DNA from: Siderastrea siderea
Lineage: Eukaryota > Cnidaria > Anthozoa > Scleractinia > Rhizangiidae
Length of the DNA stretch: 64,000 nucleotides
NCBI GenBank assembly: GCA_964030785.1
Contig: OZ034970.1
Coordinates: forward strand, 15,765,911 to 15,829,910
Reading direction: 5' to 3'
A program made the translations under genes and the position numbers. The notes under the pieces were generated by a model, which was not told the origin of the DNA, searched no databases, and saw only the letters and a list, made by a program, of their open reading frames with translations. Numbering within the stretch: the first letter of the stretch is position 1; every line of letters starts with the position of its first letter. This document shows positions 12,161 through 25,418 of the stretch, one piece after another.

Positions 12161-12362
12161 AAAACATCTGCTGTCACTCAAAATGATGACGTCACAAACT
12201 GAACAAGGACCATGGTCCTTTACAGGCGGTTTTGAGAGGCACTAGGACCTTTTTAAACATGTTATGGTTGTTATGGATAATTTTGGTGCAAAGTGATTAT
12301 CTCGTTTGGATATACGGGAGATCAGGGAGTCAAGAGTAACGTTTGACCCACATTTCACCCAC

Positions 12363-12539
12363 CTGGGCAAGGGCCATTATTACACTCTTGAGTTTCTTTG
12401 TTGGGTCCTGAACATTCTGCTCCGCCATAAGCCGGAGGAGGATTGGTGCAAGTGCGCCTGCGCTCTTGGACTCCAGCATCACAAGAAGAGCTGCATTCTC
12501 CCCAGGCTCCAAATGTGCTCCATCCGCCATTTACGGCCG
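12363..12539 (-). CDS. secreted Cys-rich/TSR protein, exon 3 (TSR 1)
   Basis: A single thrombospondin type 1 repeat in one symmetrical phase-1 exon (177 nt). Visible hallmarks are [13 protein letters not shown] (the WxxW-type tryptophan ladder), [19 protein letters not shown], and the closing CNNGPC. Acceptor CTTTCAG, donor G-GTGGGT. TSRs bind glycosaminoglycans and matrix proteins outside the cell. It resembles the exon at 11,031-11,201 closely, pointing to exon duplication. Confidence 0.9.
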
Positions 12540-12777
12540 CTGAAAGAGAGGGTATGGACAAAGGATATAAGAGATAGGGTGTATGGAGAGTATGGACAGG
12601 TGGTATGGACAGAGGGTACAAAAAGAGGTTATACATAGAGGGTATGTATACGCCAGCTGAAACAGAGGGTAACGTATTGTTATTTAATATGGCGTTATTA
12701 AATTCAGACTTCCAAAGATGAAAAGCAATATTCAACGAAGAAAAAACTGAAGAATTTCAAAAGCAGTAATACCAAGT

Positions 12778-12807
12778 GTGGAAGAAAGAAAGAAAGAAAG
12801 AAAGAAA
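12778..12807 (+). repeat. GAAA microsatellite
   Basis: Tandem GAAA units in the intron between exons 2 and 3 of the TSR gene. Confidence 0.95.
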
Positions 12808-13055
12808 AATACATTTCAGTTTCAACTTCTCCTGCTGCCATCCATTAGATACATCGAGTCGAGGCGCTTCTTCACAGAAAATATTTTCACATTTCTTGGC
12901 AAAAATCAAGCGGAAACTGGGGATAGGAAAAAACAAACGTGCGGGTGACAGTAGAAAAAAGAATCCTTTCCCCTTCCCGAAGTGCTCTGGGCATTCCACT
13001 TTTCTTTCTTCTTCTTGTGTTCTTTATTTCCTCTTCCCCCCCTTTTTTCTCTTAC

Positions 13056-13336
13056 CTTTTTTCATCTTGCAGCACTTGAAAAATTCAATGCAATAAATAT
13101 AATCGCAGCCACCTCGGTAAAAACCAGTCATGTAATACCCGTCCCGTTTGCATTCACTCCAGCCCTTCTTGTCGAACGAATACCATACATTTTCTTCATA
13201 ACAATCTTCATAAGCATCCGGATGATTGTGCGGACGGCAGCATTGTGCTTTTTCAATATTATGCAAGTGCTCCACATTACTTATAAAGATGCCGTTCAAG
13301 TAATAACCGACAGGACACAGAGCCCATTGGTTATTG
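13056..13336 (-). CDS. secreted Cys-rich/TSR protein, exon 2 (two Cys modules)
   Basis: The acceptor TTTTGCAG precedes CAATAACCAATGG and the donor is AAAAAAG before GTAAGA. The exon encodes two more modules: W-x-x-CPVGYYLNGI...LHNIEKAQCC, and GWSECKRDGYYMTGFYRG...CIEFFKCC. With exon 1 this makes three repeats of a C...GYYL/M-x-G-I/F...E-x-x-x-CC pattern, presumably a disulphide-stabilised fold. I cannot name the domain. The exon length (281 nt) changes phase from 2 to 1, matching the following TSR exon. Confidence 0.85.
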
Positions 13337-13900
13337 CTGCAAAACAAGCACGACAGCACATTTAGTGATTGTTTCAAAAATGAGTCCAGGATCTCAAAAG
13401 TACAAACTTCAAAGTTTTCACTAGCAATGGAAGTAAAAGGATTTTAAAAACACACTGATCGTTGCGCATACGCTTGCTTTCCTCAGCGTTTGTATGGACT
13501 CTTGTTGAAAACACGGATTAGCGTTTGATTACATTAACACATCTCATATATGTTATAGACATGTTAGGTAGTTGCTTTCAAATTGTAAAAGGTTTAGCGC
13601 AAAAATATGTTCATAGGCCTCCCTTTACTTACAAACCCTTGGATTATGATCATGCAATTTCGTGTCAAAAACTCGTTTTAAGATCCAGAGGCCGCCCTCA
13701 CTTACTTCTGAAGCTTAGTTTCTCATATTAGTTTACGAGGTTGAGCTAATCTAGCTGCTTGAAGACTGGTTAAGCGAGTGTGTATCCAAAACAACAAACA
13801 ATGTTGTGCACACTTGATGTGTGAAAAAAAGCCTCTCTGGTATGGTTTTCATGTCAGTTCAAACGCTGTGTGCGAAACATGAGGTGTCTGTTTTGCTCAC

Positions 13901-14190
13901 CTATTCAGCGTTAAATCCCAGTGCCCAGCAATTCGACACAACGGAGGCTGATTGGTATAACCTTGTCCCGCTGTACAGCATTTTCCTTCTTCAAGTAGCC
14001 AAATTCCATTGTTCCCTGATGGGTCATTTCTGTAAAATCCTCGGAGGTATGGGTTGGAGCTGGGGCACGTAGACCAGGTGTTAGGGGTGTCTAGGCTTTT
14101 CCACCAGTCAGCGTTACGACAGGTTAGAGCCGAGCTTAGGTGGAACGACAGCACGATGCTAGTCAGTTGAATGACGATGAAAAACCGCAT
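13901..14190 (-). CDS. secreted Cys-rich/TSR protein, exon 1 (signal peptide and first Cys module)
   Basis: First exon of a six-exon gene on the minus strand (exons at 13,901-14,190; 13,056-13,336; 12,363-12,539; 11,031-11,201; 10,394-10,564; 9,906-10,076), all in compatible phase with GT-AG introns. The ATG at 14,190 opens a hydrophobic signal peptide (MRFFIVIQLTSIVLSF...SSA), so the product should be secreted or extracellular. The first module has a W-x-x-C...YLRGFYR...EEGKCC pattern that recurs twice in exon 2. The exon ends in AATAG before GTGAGC, phase 2, and joins exon 2 as Ser-Asn-Asn-Gln-Trp. The combination of such modules with TSRs recalls cnidarian adhesion or skeletal-matrix proteins; that is inference from family knowledge. 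No disabling lesion was seen. Confidence 0.85.
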
Positions 14191-15560
14191 GCTACTCTTT
14201 CACTTTCGAGGACGTCAAAGTTCAACGACTGGAACAAAATCGAAGGTTTATTTCGCAAAATATTGAAACAAACAATAGTTTTCTTTTGAATGGTCAAACT
14301 TGAGGATTTCTTCCACAGACTCAAAAGTTAGAACCACCTTGTACAGCATAATAAACAGTACCACAGGAAAGTACTGCTCAGTAGCTTTCGTTTGAATGGT
14401 CAAACTTTAGGATTTCATCCACAGACTCAGTTTGTGACCAACTTGTACGCAGCCTAATAAATAGCGCCACAGTAACGTACTGCTTAGTAACTTTTAGTTG
14501 AGTATCCCCACTCAAACTGCAAAATCCTTTGACCATCCTCTCTCTTTCCCGCATTCTGCTAAAGAAAGACAAACCCGTTCAGATCACGGGAAGGAAGCTT
14601 TTGTCGCGTAGGTGTGGTTCTAACTTTAATTCGGTTGAAAAAATCCTAAACTAAGTATGAGTTGTTATTCAATTATGAAAGTCATGGAGCAGAATATTTC
14701 TCTGGTGCTTTTTTTCAGGGGCACCCAACAGTTCGTTTCAGGGATAACAACTAAGGCGTAACAACCTACTTGAGACTTGAGGTTGTTCTGCCGAATTATT
14801 TTTTTAATGCATGAAACTTTATTTAGGAATAACAGCAACAAAAAATAGTTACAAAAACAGACACAACACAGTTAATACCTAACAGCAACAACAGCAAAAA
14901 AGAAAAAAACCTTAAACAAACTATACTAAAAACATGATTCAACGAAAAAAACGAGACGAAAGGAGACAAAAGGTAAACTAGCAGAACAATTTCTTGATTA
15001 ACATCAAAGCTTGTAACACATACAGCAGTATTAAGAAAATGAGAAAAAACGGCAGGCTTAAACCTCTTCACACTAGTTACTTTCTTTCTTCGTACAGTAC
15101 TTCTCACTTCTCAATGGCTGTGGTCACACTATAGAGTTAAATGGCGATGTAGCTAGCTAAATCATGATTAAGCCTAAATCATTGTGTGACTGCACAAATT
15201 ACCCATTCGTAGGGCTTACTCCAAAATGTGATAGACAAAACAAGCCTAAGAGTTTTAAAAAACCACCTTTCCACGTACATGATCTTCAAAAGTACAGCCG
15301 TGGTCTGTTTTCAGAGTCAAAGCGTTTTTTAACGTGAAAATCGCGTTTTCAAAGCTGTGGTCAGAAAATCAAGATTTAGCGGAGAATCAAGATTGACTTT
15401 TGAAGGCGTACACACCACAGAGTGAAATCGTGCTTAGTTATTGTGTTGACCTGTCAATCATATGTGAAACACAGCCGCCAATATAGCTTTACACACACAC
15501 ACACACACACACATACACACACACACACAAACTGAAACATAGTATATCGATTTTGGTTTA
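14191..15560. other. upstream region of the TSR gene
   Basis: This must contain the promoter of the minus-strand TSR gene. No convincing TATA box or known site was picked out. A direct repeat lies at 14,283-14,352 and 14,392-14,461 (TTTCTTTTGAATGGTCAAACTT-like versus TTTCGTTTGAATGGTCAAACTT-like, each followed by CCACAGACTCA), so a roughly 110-bp segment has duplicated in tandem. Confidence 0.55.
15490..15530 (+). repeat. CA dinucleotide microsatellite
   Basis: About twenty CA units with one CATA interruption. Confidence 0.97.
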
Positions 15561-15600
15561 ATTTGAAGTTAATAGCTTCGACGTCTTTTCGTTAACGTTA

Positions 15601-16215
15601 AACTGTCGTAAACGCTAAAACGGATAATTACTAAGTGTTTATATTATATGCAGTTTTCGTTAATTAAAAGTGTTCTCCCTTAACGTGAGCAAGTGGTAAA
15701 CAGAGCATATTATGAATTGCTGATAAGTGGTATTTTAAACAAATTACAATGATCCTCCCCGTCAGAAAATCCTCGCACGAGGTGCATGGACCAGCTCAGC
15801 CATTAACCTCTCACGGTATATCCAGTTCAAATCGCGGCTCCACCGCCACGATACTTGTGCAGAGAACACACTAAGTGAGCAGAACCACTTACAACGGATA
15901 TCGCTGATTTGTGTTTCTGAAGACGTAAAAGAGAAACTTCGAAACTGTTTTGTGTTAGGTGGGAAATTATGTCTGACCTACAATTTAGCCACGCAGTTCT
16001 AGAAAGTTATGTCCACTTACTTTGTCGCCAAAGGGCTAATTGTGGTCACTATTTACAATGACTTTAGGCAGACTATCAACGGAACAGGGTATATTTATTG
16101 AGGGTATACTCTCTTTTGCTGAAAGTCCAGCAATAAAACAAACATGTCGTCAAACGCTTGACGCTAAGAAAGACGGTCAGCGAACCGTTGATTACTGTTT
16201 CTAGGAACTTGACGG
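15601..16215. repeat. duplicated segment, copy 1 (second copy at 49.37-50.38 kb)
   Basis: Blocks such as GTCGCCAAAGGGCTAATTGT, ACTATTTACAATGACTT and GTGTTCTCCCT recur in the same order and orientation near 49,370-50,385. That copy has two MITEs inserted, which this one lacks, so this copy shows the empty site. No coding potential recognised. Confidence 0.8.
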
Positions 16216-17264
16216 GACGGAGAGAGCATTAACTGTAAGTACCCTTTCATTCAGAGTTTTTGCCGCTTTGGTCGAGAAAGTGTAAAATTTTGTTTAACTG
16301 TTGGGGATCAAGTTATCATCGTTTCTTCTTTTCTTCTGGTGAAAGTTGTAAAACGACGTTCTGAATGAAAGACATAAGTCCTGGTTTTATTCGAAACGTG
16401 CCAAGTTCTCAGACATATAAATTAAAAATGCATTCTATTATCTGTTGTGTGATATTCCATCGTGAGTTAGTTTGCGACAAAAAAACCGGGGGCTCAGCAA
16501 AGACAGGCCCTTACAAGCTGGAGTTATTCAGTTGTGGGCACCTAGATGCACATATTTTTTTTCTCGATATGTATAAATTTTCTATGATCTGTTTTGGAAA
16601 TTGCAATACATATCTGACCGGATTTTCCAAAACACACCTATAGAAATCTTTGTTGACCTTAGGTTGTTCATGGTACATCCGGGACATCGTTGACATTATC
16701 TAGTGATATTCATACACTCGTGTTCCATTGTGAAAAGCTTGATCGTTTCTTCGTACGCCAAGACCAGAGCATTACATACAAAATCACCAACCTTGGGTTC
16801 AGAAAGACCAATTCATTTCCGTCTGTCGTCGTATGTATTCAACTAATATTTTACTCGAGAGGTGCCTCGTTTCTATTTCTATTTTGGCGAATTTGAGAAT
16901 TAAATCATTCCCTCACTGAAGTTCAGTTAGTCCCTTAGTGAAAATTTCAACATGATTTTCACAAGGCCCTACCTATACCTGTGTGATGTGTTTCCCAAAC
17001 GTTTCTTCAGCCCATGGTTCACTTTTCTTTCTATCTTTCCTATATTATTCGCTATCCGTCGCCAAATAGTAAACAAAGTTGTCATCGCGCAATTTGGGCA
17101 GAAACAGAAGAAAATCTTAATAAAGGACTTTAAAAAGTCCTCACCAATGTGAACACCTTCGCAAGGAAACGTGAACGTCAAATAAAATTTTGCCCCATAA
17201 CTTGTGAAAAAGTCAGTCAGATGGCTACAGTTGGGCACGTCACGCTATAAACAAGAAATTGTTA
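16216..17264. other. non-coding stretch
   Basis: No gene or repeat recognised; open frames near 16,365 (+) and 16,969 (-) carry no known motif. Confidence 0.4.
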
Positions 17265-17699
17265 GAACTAAAAACGTGGTTAAACAATCACAGGATTTAA
17301 GTTTTCCATAAATCGAGGTTGCTCCTTGGCGAGCCCAAAAGACCTCTGCGTTTTTGCCTTTCTTAGCCAGTTTCACTCTCGACTGGTCATCAGTTGTTAT
17401 AATATTCTCTTTTCAGATTAAAGAACATGCATGCAGGAACTGTCCTTTGCGTGCCAATTTGTGTAGTGCATTCTTTAATAGGAGGCGCGAACCAAATAAG
17501 TAAATCGTACTTGTGGAGTAACATAGCTGCATAAAACAATAAAATGACAGACTCGTTTTTTGCGTGAAATATATTGACGCGCCTTTACAGTACGCTAACT
17601 TTTATTGTTCTAAGAAAGCATTATCATCGTGTATTTGCTTAATCTAAAATTTATTAAATCAATGTCTGGAATTAAAAGTTATCAAACGCTGATTAAATT

Positions 17700-17792
17700 G
17701 AATAGAATTATATGAAGATCATCGCAGTGAAGGTGTTTCAACCTAAGCGGTTGAAAAGAAGAAACCTGAAAAAATTCAGGCTTGAACGGGAA

Positions 17793-17824
<32 letters not shown>

Positions 17825-17950
17825 CGCTCTAACCAACTGAGCTATCAAGCCAACTGGGAGCTGGTCAATTGAGAGTTCGTATTTATCCCGTAGATGGAGA
17901 ATAAATGAACATTAATATATGAAATTCATATATTTGAACTGCGGATAGAG
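17700..17950 (-). mobile_element. tRNA-derived SINE
   Basis: The minus strand at 17,851-17,779 reads as a tRNA-like head: GGCTTGATAGCTCAGTTGGT (A box), an anticodon-arm region, and GGTTCGATTCC (B box), closing with CAAGCC. It continues into CCTGAATTTTTTCAGG, a short palindrome typical of a SINE body. A second copy is at 44.87-45.20 kb. The anticodon stem has a mismatch, and the copy is fused to a conserved non-tRNA body, so it is a SINE rather than a tRNA gene. Confidence 0.8.
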
Positions 17951-20900
17951 ATAATTGTAAAACATTCTGAAGGGAAATTCATGGTACCCAAGAACATCAC
18001 CAGTTCAAAACTGAGATTCCGTGAAGGCAAAGCTTTCTCTTATCTAAATTTATCCAAATTCCTTTCTGATCATCACTGGTTAGTCTAACCTCGTATCCTT
18101 TAGGCTGCTGCTTGAGCGGGTCGCGTGAATTTTTTAAATAGCATTTGCTGACGTTAGAATTACCTTTTCAGCAATCAATGATTCGATATCTCTGGAACGT
18201 TTGGTTCAGCAGTTCTTCAGCCGTTCAAGAGTGAGCACCCAAGTGGTGTATTGTACATGAGTTTCACAGCACAAATGGGACAGACGCAAAACGTCCCGAC
18301 ATTCCTTTTGGGGTGGATGCGGTTCACACAGTAACGGGCAGGAAGAACGATTATTGTTACTTGGTACAATGAAAACGACGTCCGAAGGTGGGCAGACCGA
18401 CAAGAAAAACCTATGCCGCTGGCTGTGATCAAAACTCACGTTTATTCCTGCTACGCCATTTTTAGCTGATTTTGGCGGCAAATTTTTGTTCCAAAAATTC
18501 TTGGCTGGGGATGAAAGCGCTAAAGCGGGTTCGAGCTTTTAATTTTAGACATGTGTAAAACTGATTCTAATGAGGAGATTTTCCTTTAGGCAATTCAAAA
18601 CAGATACAATTTAAAGCAGACATCTTTAATTAAAAAGCCAAAAGATGGTAACGCACATGGAGACTTTTGTTTAGTCAACTGGTTCCCTGACCCTGGGTTA
18701 ATAGTTCTAATACTGCTTATTTTCGTGTCCGAAAGTGAGAAGGCCTATTGTAAGGTAATGAAGCGCAAGCTAGCCAGAAAAAGAATTCATTGCGCATGAA
18801 TGCAAGGTTTGGAAGAACCTAGAGAAGAACGAGAACGCCGTGTCTGAGAGCCGCTTAAAGATACCGGCAGAGTCGTTGCAAGACGCGGAAAGAGAAGGTG
18901 ATGGAGAATACTGTAAAGAATGGTGGCAACGATTGAAAGGGAGAACAACCATGTTAGGCAAAACGCTCGTAGAAAAGCTCGATGAAGCGGTTTGATGTCG
19001 AGTTTGTCACCCGGACGTGACCCTCCTCGAAAACGCAAATTGCAAAAGTTGTGTCTCGAGTAATAAAGAAGTTTATTGTTATCCAACTGCTTGCAGCTTG
19101 CATTTGTGACAGGATGTTCTCTCTTAGATCTTGAGCCGAGCTCGCGGCTGCTTCTTCGCGGGTTTCAACGTGCCTTTCTTTCGCATTTACTTTCGTCTTT
19201 CGGGTCCCGGCAGCTTGATTAGTCTTATCCTTTCTTCTTGTTGATGTCTTTGGTATTGTACAGCCGACGTGAAGTTATGAAGGTAAAATTTCTACTGCGT
19301 TAAGACCCTTTGAACGGCACGAGTACACAGACCTGGACGAAAGTAGCTTTCCGATAAAAATTTGACACCACACTTGGCCGCATGTTTGCGCTAATGTTAT
19401 AAGGTAAGTTGAGCCTCCCCTCTATCAAACTGCAGGTAATTATCCTGACACCTAGGTGTCTTAATCTCATCAGGCCGGAAAATAGTCTCCTTATCTATTT
19501 TGCCTTTTTTCTCGAAACTAATTTTTCAAGAAATTGAGGGCACGTTTTAAGTTAGCGTTCGGTGAGTTTTCAACCAATTTAGCTCAAATGTGGCGAGAAT
19601 GTTGATATTTTTGGCACCAAAACCTTGTCCCCGAATTTTATTTTTTTTGCGTTCATTCAAAAGTTATGATCCGTTTAACCGAGTGCAGAAAACAAACCAG
19701 GCCAGATAACAAAATTCCGAGACACGGTTTTTGAGACAAAGATATGAAGAAGTCGACGCGATTTTCGTCTTATTCAGACCATTTTCGAGTGGAGCGGAAC
19801 CGATTTTGTGAACAATGTACTTTTGAAAAGTACATTGGTGATAACGCAGTATTGTCGTTTCGGGTACCCTGATACCTCAAAGCAGACACTTTTAAAAAGC
19901 CGAAAGATGCTGACAGCACATGAAGTGGTTTCGTGACTGTGCCAGTTAAAAGTTCCAATTCGGCTTTTTCTCGTCTCTGAACGTGAGAGGGCCTATTATA
20001 AGATACTGAATCGAAAGCTAGCCAGAAAAAGAATTCATTGCACATGAGCGCAAGGTTGGATGAAGCATCGTTTTCCTGGTTTTCATGGTAATCGTTCCAC
20101 AGTTAAATAAGGTCTATAAGACTTAATCCGCAAAAACATTTAAAGCAGAAGAGAGTAAAGCTAGCCTACGAGAGCAGTACAGTTTTAGTTTTCAAGCCTA
20201 CAGTTAATTTTATATGCACCGTGCAAATGACACATAATGCAATGTAAGAAGAATGACGGATGATAGGTACTTACATAAACCGGTAAACGTTTTTTGACCG
20301 CAGAGCACAGTTGGGATGGTTGATGTTGCAAAATACTTCTATTCTTTTAACAAGAAACCTTTCAAAGCTGTACCTGCCTCATGAATTTTTGTTCTGCTTG
20401 AAAATAAAAGCTATCTTTGAGATTTAAATTGAAAATTTCAAACAAATAGCATGCAGTCACCGCTCTTCAAAACTATACAAATAACTTAATTTGTACTTAG
20501 CAGCTTATAAATTGGAGATGTGCTCGTGATCAAAGCAGGCATCCAAGGAATTAAATGAGTTTTCGTCATGTTTTCGTTTAAACGAAAGCCATGTTAAAAC
20601 TAAAAACGTAGTTAAACAATCAACAGAGTTTTAATCGGTCACTGAAGATATAATGGCCGTTACTCGTTGACGAGCGCAAAAGATCTCTGCGTTGGAGGCT
20701 GATCTAAACCAGTTTCACTAGGGTCATCCATCCTTATAATATTCTCTTTTCAAATTCAAGAACATACAGGAACTTTGCATGCAAATTCATGTAGTGCAGT
20801 CTTTAATATGAGGTGCGAACCAAGTAAGTAAAATCGTACTTGTGGTGTAATATAGAGCTCTACATAAAATCATAAAATAACAGATTTGTATTTGCGTGAT

Positions 20901-23900
20901 CTTGAAATGTATTGACGCACTTTAACACGGTACGTAGGCTAACTTTGGGTTTATTTCTAAAAAGGCATTATCAATGTGTATTTGCTTAAAATGGTATTTA
21001 TTAAATCGATTTCTGGAATTGAAAGTTATCAAACGCTAATTAAATTGTAGAAAAGATTCTGAAGGGGAACTTCATGGTACCAAAGAACATTAAGTCTTCA
21101 AAACTGAGATTCTGTGAAGGCAAAGCTTTCTCTTGTCTAAATTTATCCAATTTCCTTCTGATCATGGCTGGTTAGTCACTCACCTCTTAAGTTGCTACTT
21201 AAGCGGGTTCGTGTGATTTTTTTAAATAGCATTTGCTGACATTAGACTTACCTCTTCAGCAACCAATGATTCGATATCTCTGGAACGTTTGATTGTAGTT
21301 CTTCAACTGTTCAGGGGTGAGCAACCAAGTGATGTATCAGTTCATGAGTTAAATAAATAATAAAAAATAATGTCTTTATTTACCCTAACAAAAAAAAACC
21401 CGATCAGCTGAACACAGAGGGACAGCTGGTATAAACCGGTGATCAGCAAATACATATACTCAAAATACATAAGAAAGAATTTACGAAAGTATATGTTGTA
21501 GGACATAAGTGTGCAAGGTTACAAAACCAACATGCCTTTTGAGGTTGTTGCGGTTCACACAGTAACGGGAGGAATGAAAAATTACTTTGAGTCGCGGTGC
21601 AATGAAAATGATTAAAGGTGGACAGACAGACAAAACAAAACCTACGCCACCGCCAGTGACCAAAAATAACGTTTCATCCTACTACACTATTTTAAGCTGA
21701 TTTCGTGACAATTTTTTACTCCGGTAATTCTTGGCTGGGGATAAAAACACTAAAGTGGGTTTAAGCTTTTAATTTTATACATATGTGAAAATTCTAATGA
21801 GGAGTTTTACTTTAGGCAATTCAAAACAGATGCAGTTTAAGGTATCATGGTACCCCAAAATTGACCACATTTTAAAAAATATGCTTTTGTCATTTTCAGG
21901 TAAGTATTATTCAAACCTCTCCTTTACAAAATGTTTCAGAAAAAAAAGATTGTATCTACGCAAAGTTATGGACGATAAAGGTTAGGGCCATTAATTTTCT
22001 CTAATTACATGTTGACAGTTATCTGTCAACACTGACGCCGAAAATATCATGTTTCAAATATCATGGCCTTGATGTTTTGACATGAGATCGATTGCGTACC
22101 AATTCCCGCGTTATCGAAGGGTCTGCTGTGTAGAAAACATGAGATAAAGTAGGAAGAGATCCTGCCTGTTTGCCCCTGCCAAAAAAAAAAAAAAAAAAAA
22201 ACCGGCAAAGCGTAGGTGTACAAAAGAATTTTGCTCAGTGTGGGCGGAAAAACGTTCCGCGAGCGATAAAAGCTCGTATATTTATAATAAAGAAATGTGG
22301 TTGGAAGAACCTAGAGAAGAATGACAACGCCGTGGCTGAGAGCCGCTTAAAGATAACGGCCGAGTCGTTGCAAGACGAGGAAAGAGAAGATGATGGAGAA
22401 TACTGTAAAGATTCGTGGCAATGATTGAAAGGGAGAACAATCATGTTAGGCGACACGCTCGTAGAAAAGCTCGATGAAGCGGTTTGATGTCGAGTTTGTC
22501 GAGTTTTTCTCATGTCAACATTTGCTGACATTAGACTTACCTCCTCAACAATAGATGATTCGATGTCTCTGGAACGTTTGGTTGTAGTTCTTTAGCCGTT
22601 CAGGGGTGAGCACCCAAGTGATGTATTGTTCATGACTTGTAGGACATAAGTGTGCTCGGTTACAAAGCCAACATGCCTTTTGAGGTGGTTGCAGTTCACA
22701 CAGTAACGGGCGGAATGAAAAATTATTTTGACTCACGGTGCAATGAAATTGATTGAAGGTGGATAGACCGACAAGAAAAACCTACGCCACCGCCAGTGAC
22801 CAGAAATATAACGTTTCATCCTAATACACTAATTTTAGCTGATTTCGTGACAAGTTTTTACTCCAGTAATTCTTGGGAGGGGAGAAAAACGCTAAAACGG
22901 GTTAAGCTTTCAATTTTATACATATGTGAAAAATGATTCTAATGAGGAGTTTTACCCTTGGGCAATTCAAAACAGATAAAATTTAAAGCAGACACCTTTG
23001 AAAGGCCGAAAGATGCTAACAGCACATGGAGACTTTTGTTTACAGCGTTCAAATGGTTTCGTGACCGTGCCGGTTAAAAGTTCCAGTTCTTCTTTTCCTC
23101 GTGTCTGAACGTGAGGGGCCTTATATTACGACACTGAATCGAAAGCTAGCCAGTAAAAAATTCGTTGAACATGAGTACAAGGTTGAAATGTAAACATGGT
23201 TTTAAATATAATACATGGTAGTCGTTCCACAGTATAAGCCTTAATCCGCAAAAACATTTACAGCAAAAGATGGTGACGCTAGCCCTCGAGAGCAGTACAG
23301 TTTTATACACCACGCAAATGACATGTGATGTAATGCACTATGAGAAGAATGACGGGCGATACGTTCTTACATAAAACGGTAAACGTTTTTTGACCGGATA
23401 TTACAGTTGGATGGTTGGTGTGGCAAAATATTTTTATTGGTTTAACAAGAAACCTTTTAAAGCTGTCCCTGCTTCATGAAGTTTTGTTCTGCTTTTATTC
23501 CACTGCTGTTAAAAAAAAACTGAAAAAAAAAACCATCTTTAAGATATTAATTGAAAATTTCACATGAACAACTAGCAGTCACCGCTCTTCAAAACTAAAA
23601 ATAATATAATTTGTACCTAGTAGCTTATTTGGAGACGTACTCGTGATCAAAGCAGGCATCCAAGGGATTCTGTGAATTTTCGACATGTTTTCGTTTAAAC
23701 CAAAGCCAAGTTAGAACTAAAAACGCAGCGTTAAACAATCGAACGATTTTTAATCGGTCACTATAACGTTTCAATAAATGGAGGTTACTCTTTGACGAGC
23801 GCGAAAGATCTCTGCGTTGGAGGCTAGTCTTAACCAGTTTCACTAGGGTCATCAAGTGTTAGATTATTCTCTTTTGAAATTTCAAAACATACAGGAACTT

Positions 23901-25418
23901 TGCATGCAAATTCATGTAGTGCAGTCTTTAATAGGAGGTACGAACCAAGTAAGTAAAATCGTACTTGTGGTGTCAAGGAGAGCTCTACATAAAATAATAA
24001 AATAACAGATTTGTATTTGCGTGATCTTGAAATGTATTGACGCTCTTTAACAGTAGGCTAACTTTTGTTTATTTCTAAAAAAAAGCATTATCATTGTATA
24101 TTTGCTTAAAATTATATTCAGATTAAATCAATTTCTGGAATTAACAGTTATCAAACGCTAATTAAATTGTAGAAAAGATTCTGAAGGGGAACTTCATGGT
24201 ACCCAAGAACATTAAGTCTTCAAAACTGAGATTCTGTGAAGGCAAAGCTTTCTCTTGTCTAAATTTATCCAATTTCCTTCTGATCATGGCTGATCATGAC
24301 TGCTCTCACCTCGTAAGTTGCTACTTAAGTGGGTCCGTGTGATTTTTTAAATAGCATTTGCTGACATTAGACTTACCTCCTCAGCAATCAGTGATTCGAT
24401 ATCTCTGGAACGTTTGGTCGTAGTTCTTCAGCCGTTCAGGGGTGAGCACCCAAGTGATGTATTGTTCATGAGTTGTAGGACGTAAGTGTGCTCGGTTACA
24501 TAGCCAACATGCCTTTTGAGGTGGTTGCGGTTCACACAGTAACGGACGGAATGAAAAATTGTTTTGACTTGGTGCAACGAGAACTATTAAAGGTGAATAG
24601 ACCGACAAGAAAAACCTACGCCACCGCCAGTGATCAAAAATTACTTTTCGTCCTACCACACAATTTTTACCTGATTTCGTGACAACTTTTCTCCAGTAAT
24701 TTTTGGCTAGGGGTGAAAGCGCTAATGTGGGTTCAAGCTTTCAATATTATACATATGTGAAAATTCTAATGAGGAGTTTTACCTTTAGGCAATTCAAAAC
24801 AGATACAATTTAAGGTACCATGGTACTCCAAAATTGATCACTTTTTTTTTTAAATACACTTTTATCATTTTCAGATAGATATTATTCAAACCTCTGCTTT
24901 ACAAAAAGTGTCAGAAAAAAAGATTGTTTCTACGCAAAGTTATGGACGAAAAAAGGAAAGGGCAATTAATTAATTTTCCCTAATTACGTGTTGACAGTTA
25001 TCTGTCAACAACGCCGAAAATATCATGCGACATAAGAGGGCCCTGATGTTTTGACATGAGAGCGATTGCGTACCAATTCCCGCGTTATCGTAGAGTCTGC
25101 TGTGTAGAAAACATGAGATAAAGTAAGAAGAGATCCTGCCTGTTTGCCTCTGTCAAAAAAAAAAAGGCAAATCGTAAGTGTACAATATAATTTTGCTCGG
25201 TGTGAGCGGAAAAACTTTCCGCGAGCGACAAAAGCTCGTATATTTAAAATCAAGAAATGTGGTTGGAAGAACCTAGAGAAGAACGAGAACGCCGTGTCTG
25301 AGAGTCGCTTAAAGATACTGACAGAGTCGTTGCAAGACGCGGAAAGAGAAGATGATGGACAGTACCGTGAAGAATCGTGGCAATGATTGAAAGGGAGAAC
25401 AATCATGTTAGGCAAACG

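Noticed and set aside
17779..17851. tRNA-like sequence on the minus strand (GGC-type anticodon position)
   Set aside because: The anticodon stem has a mismatch and the sequence is fused to a conserved body repeated at 45 kb, so it is a SINE head, not a tRNA gene.
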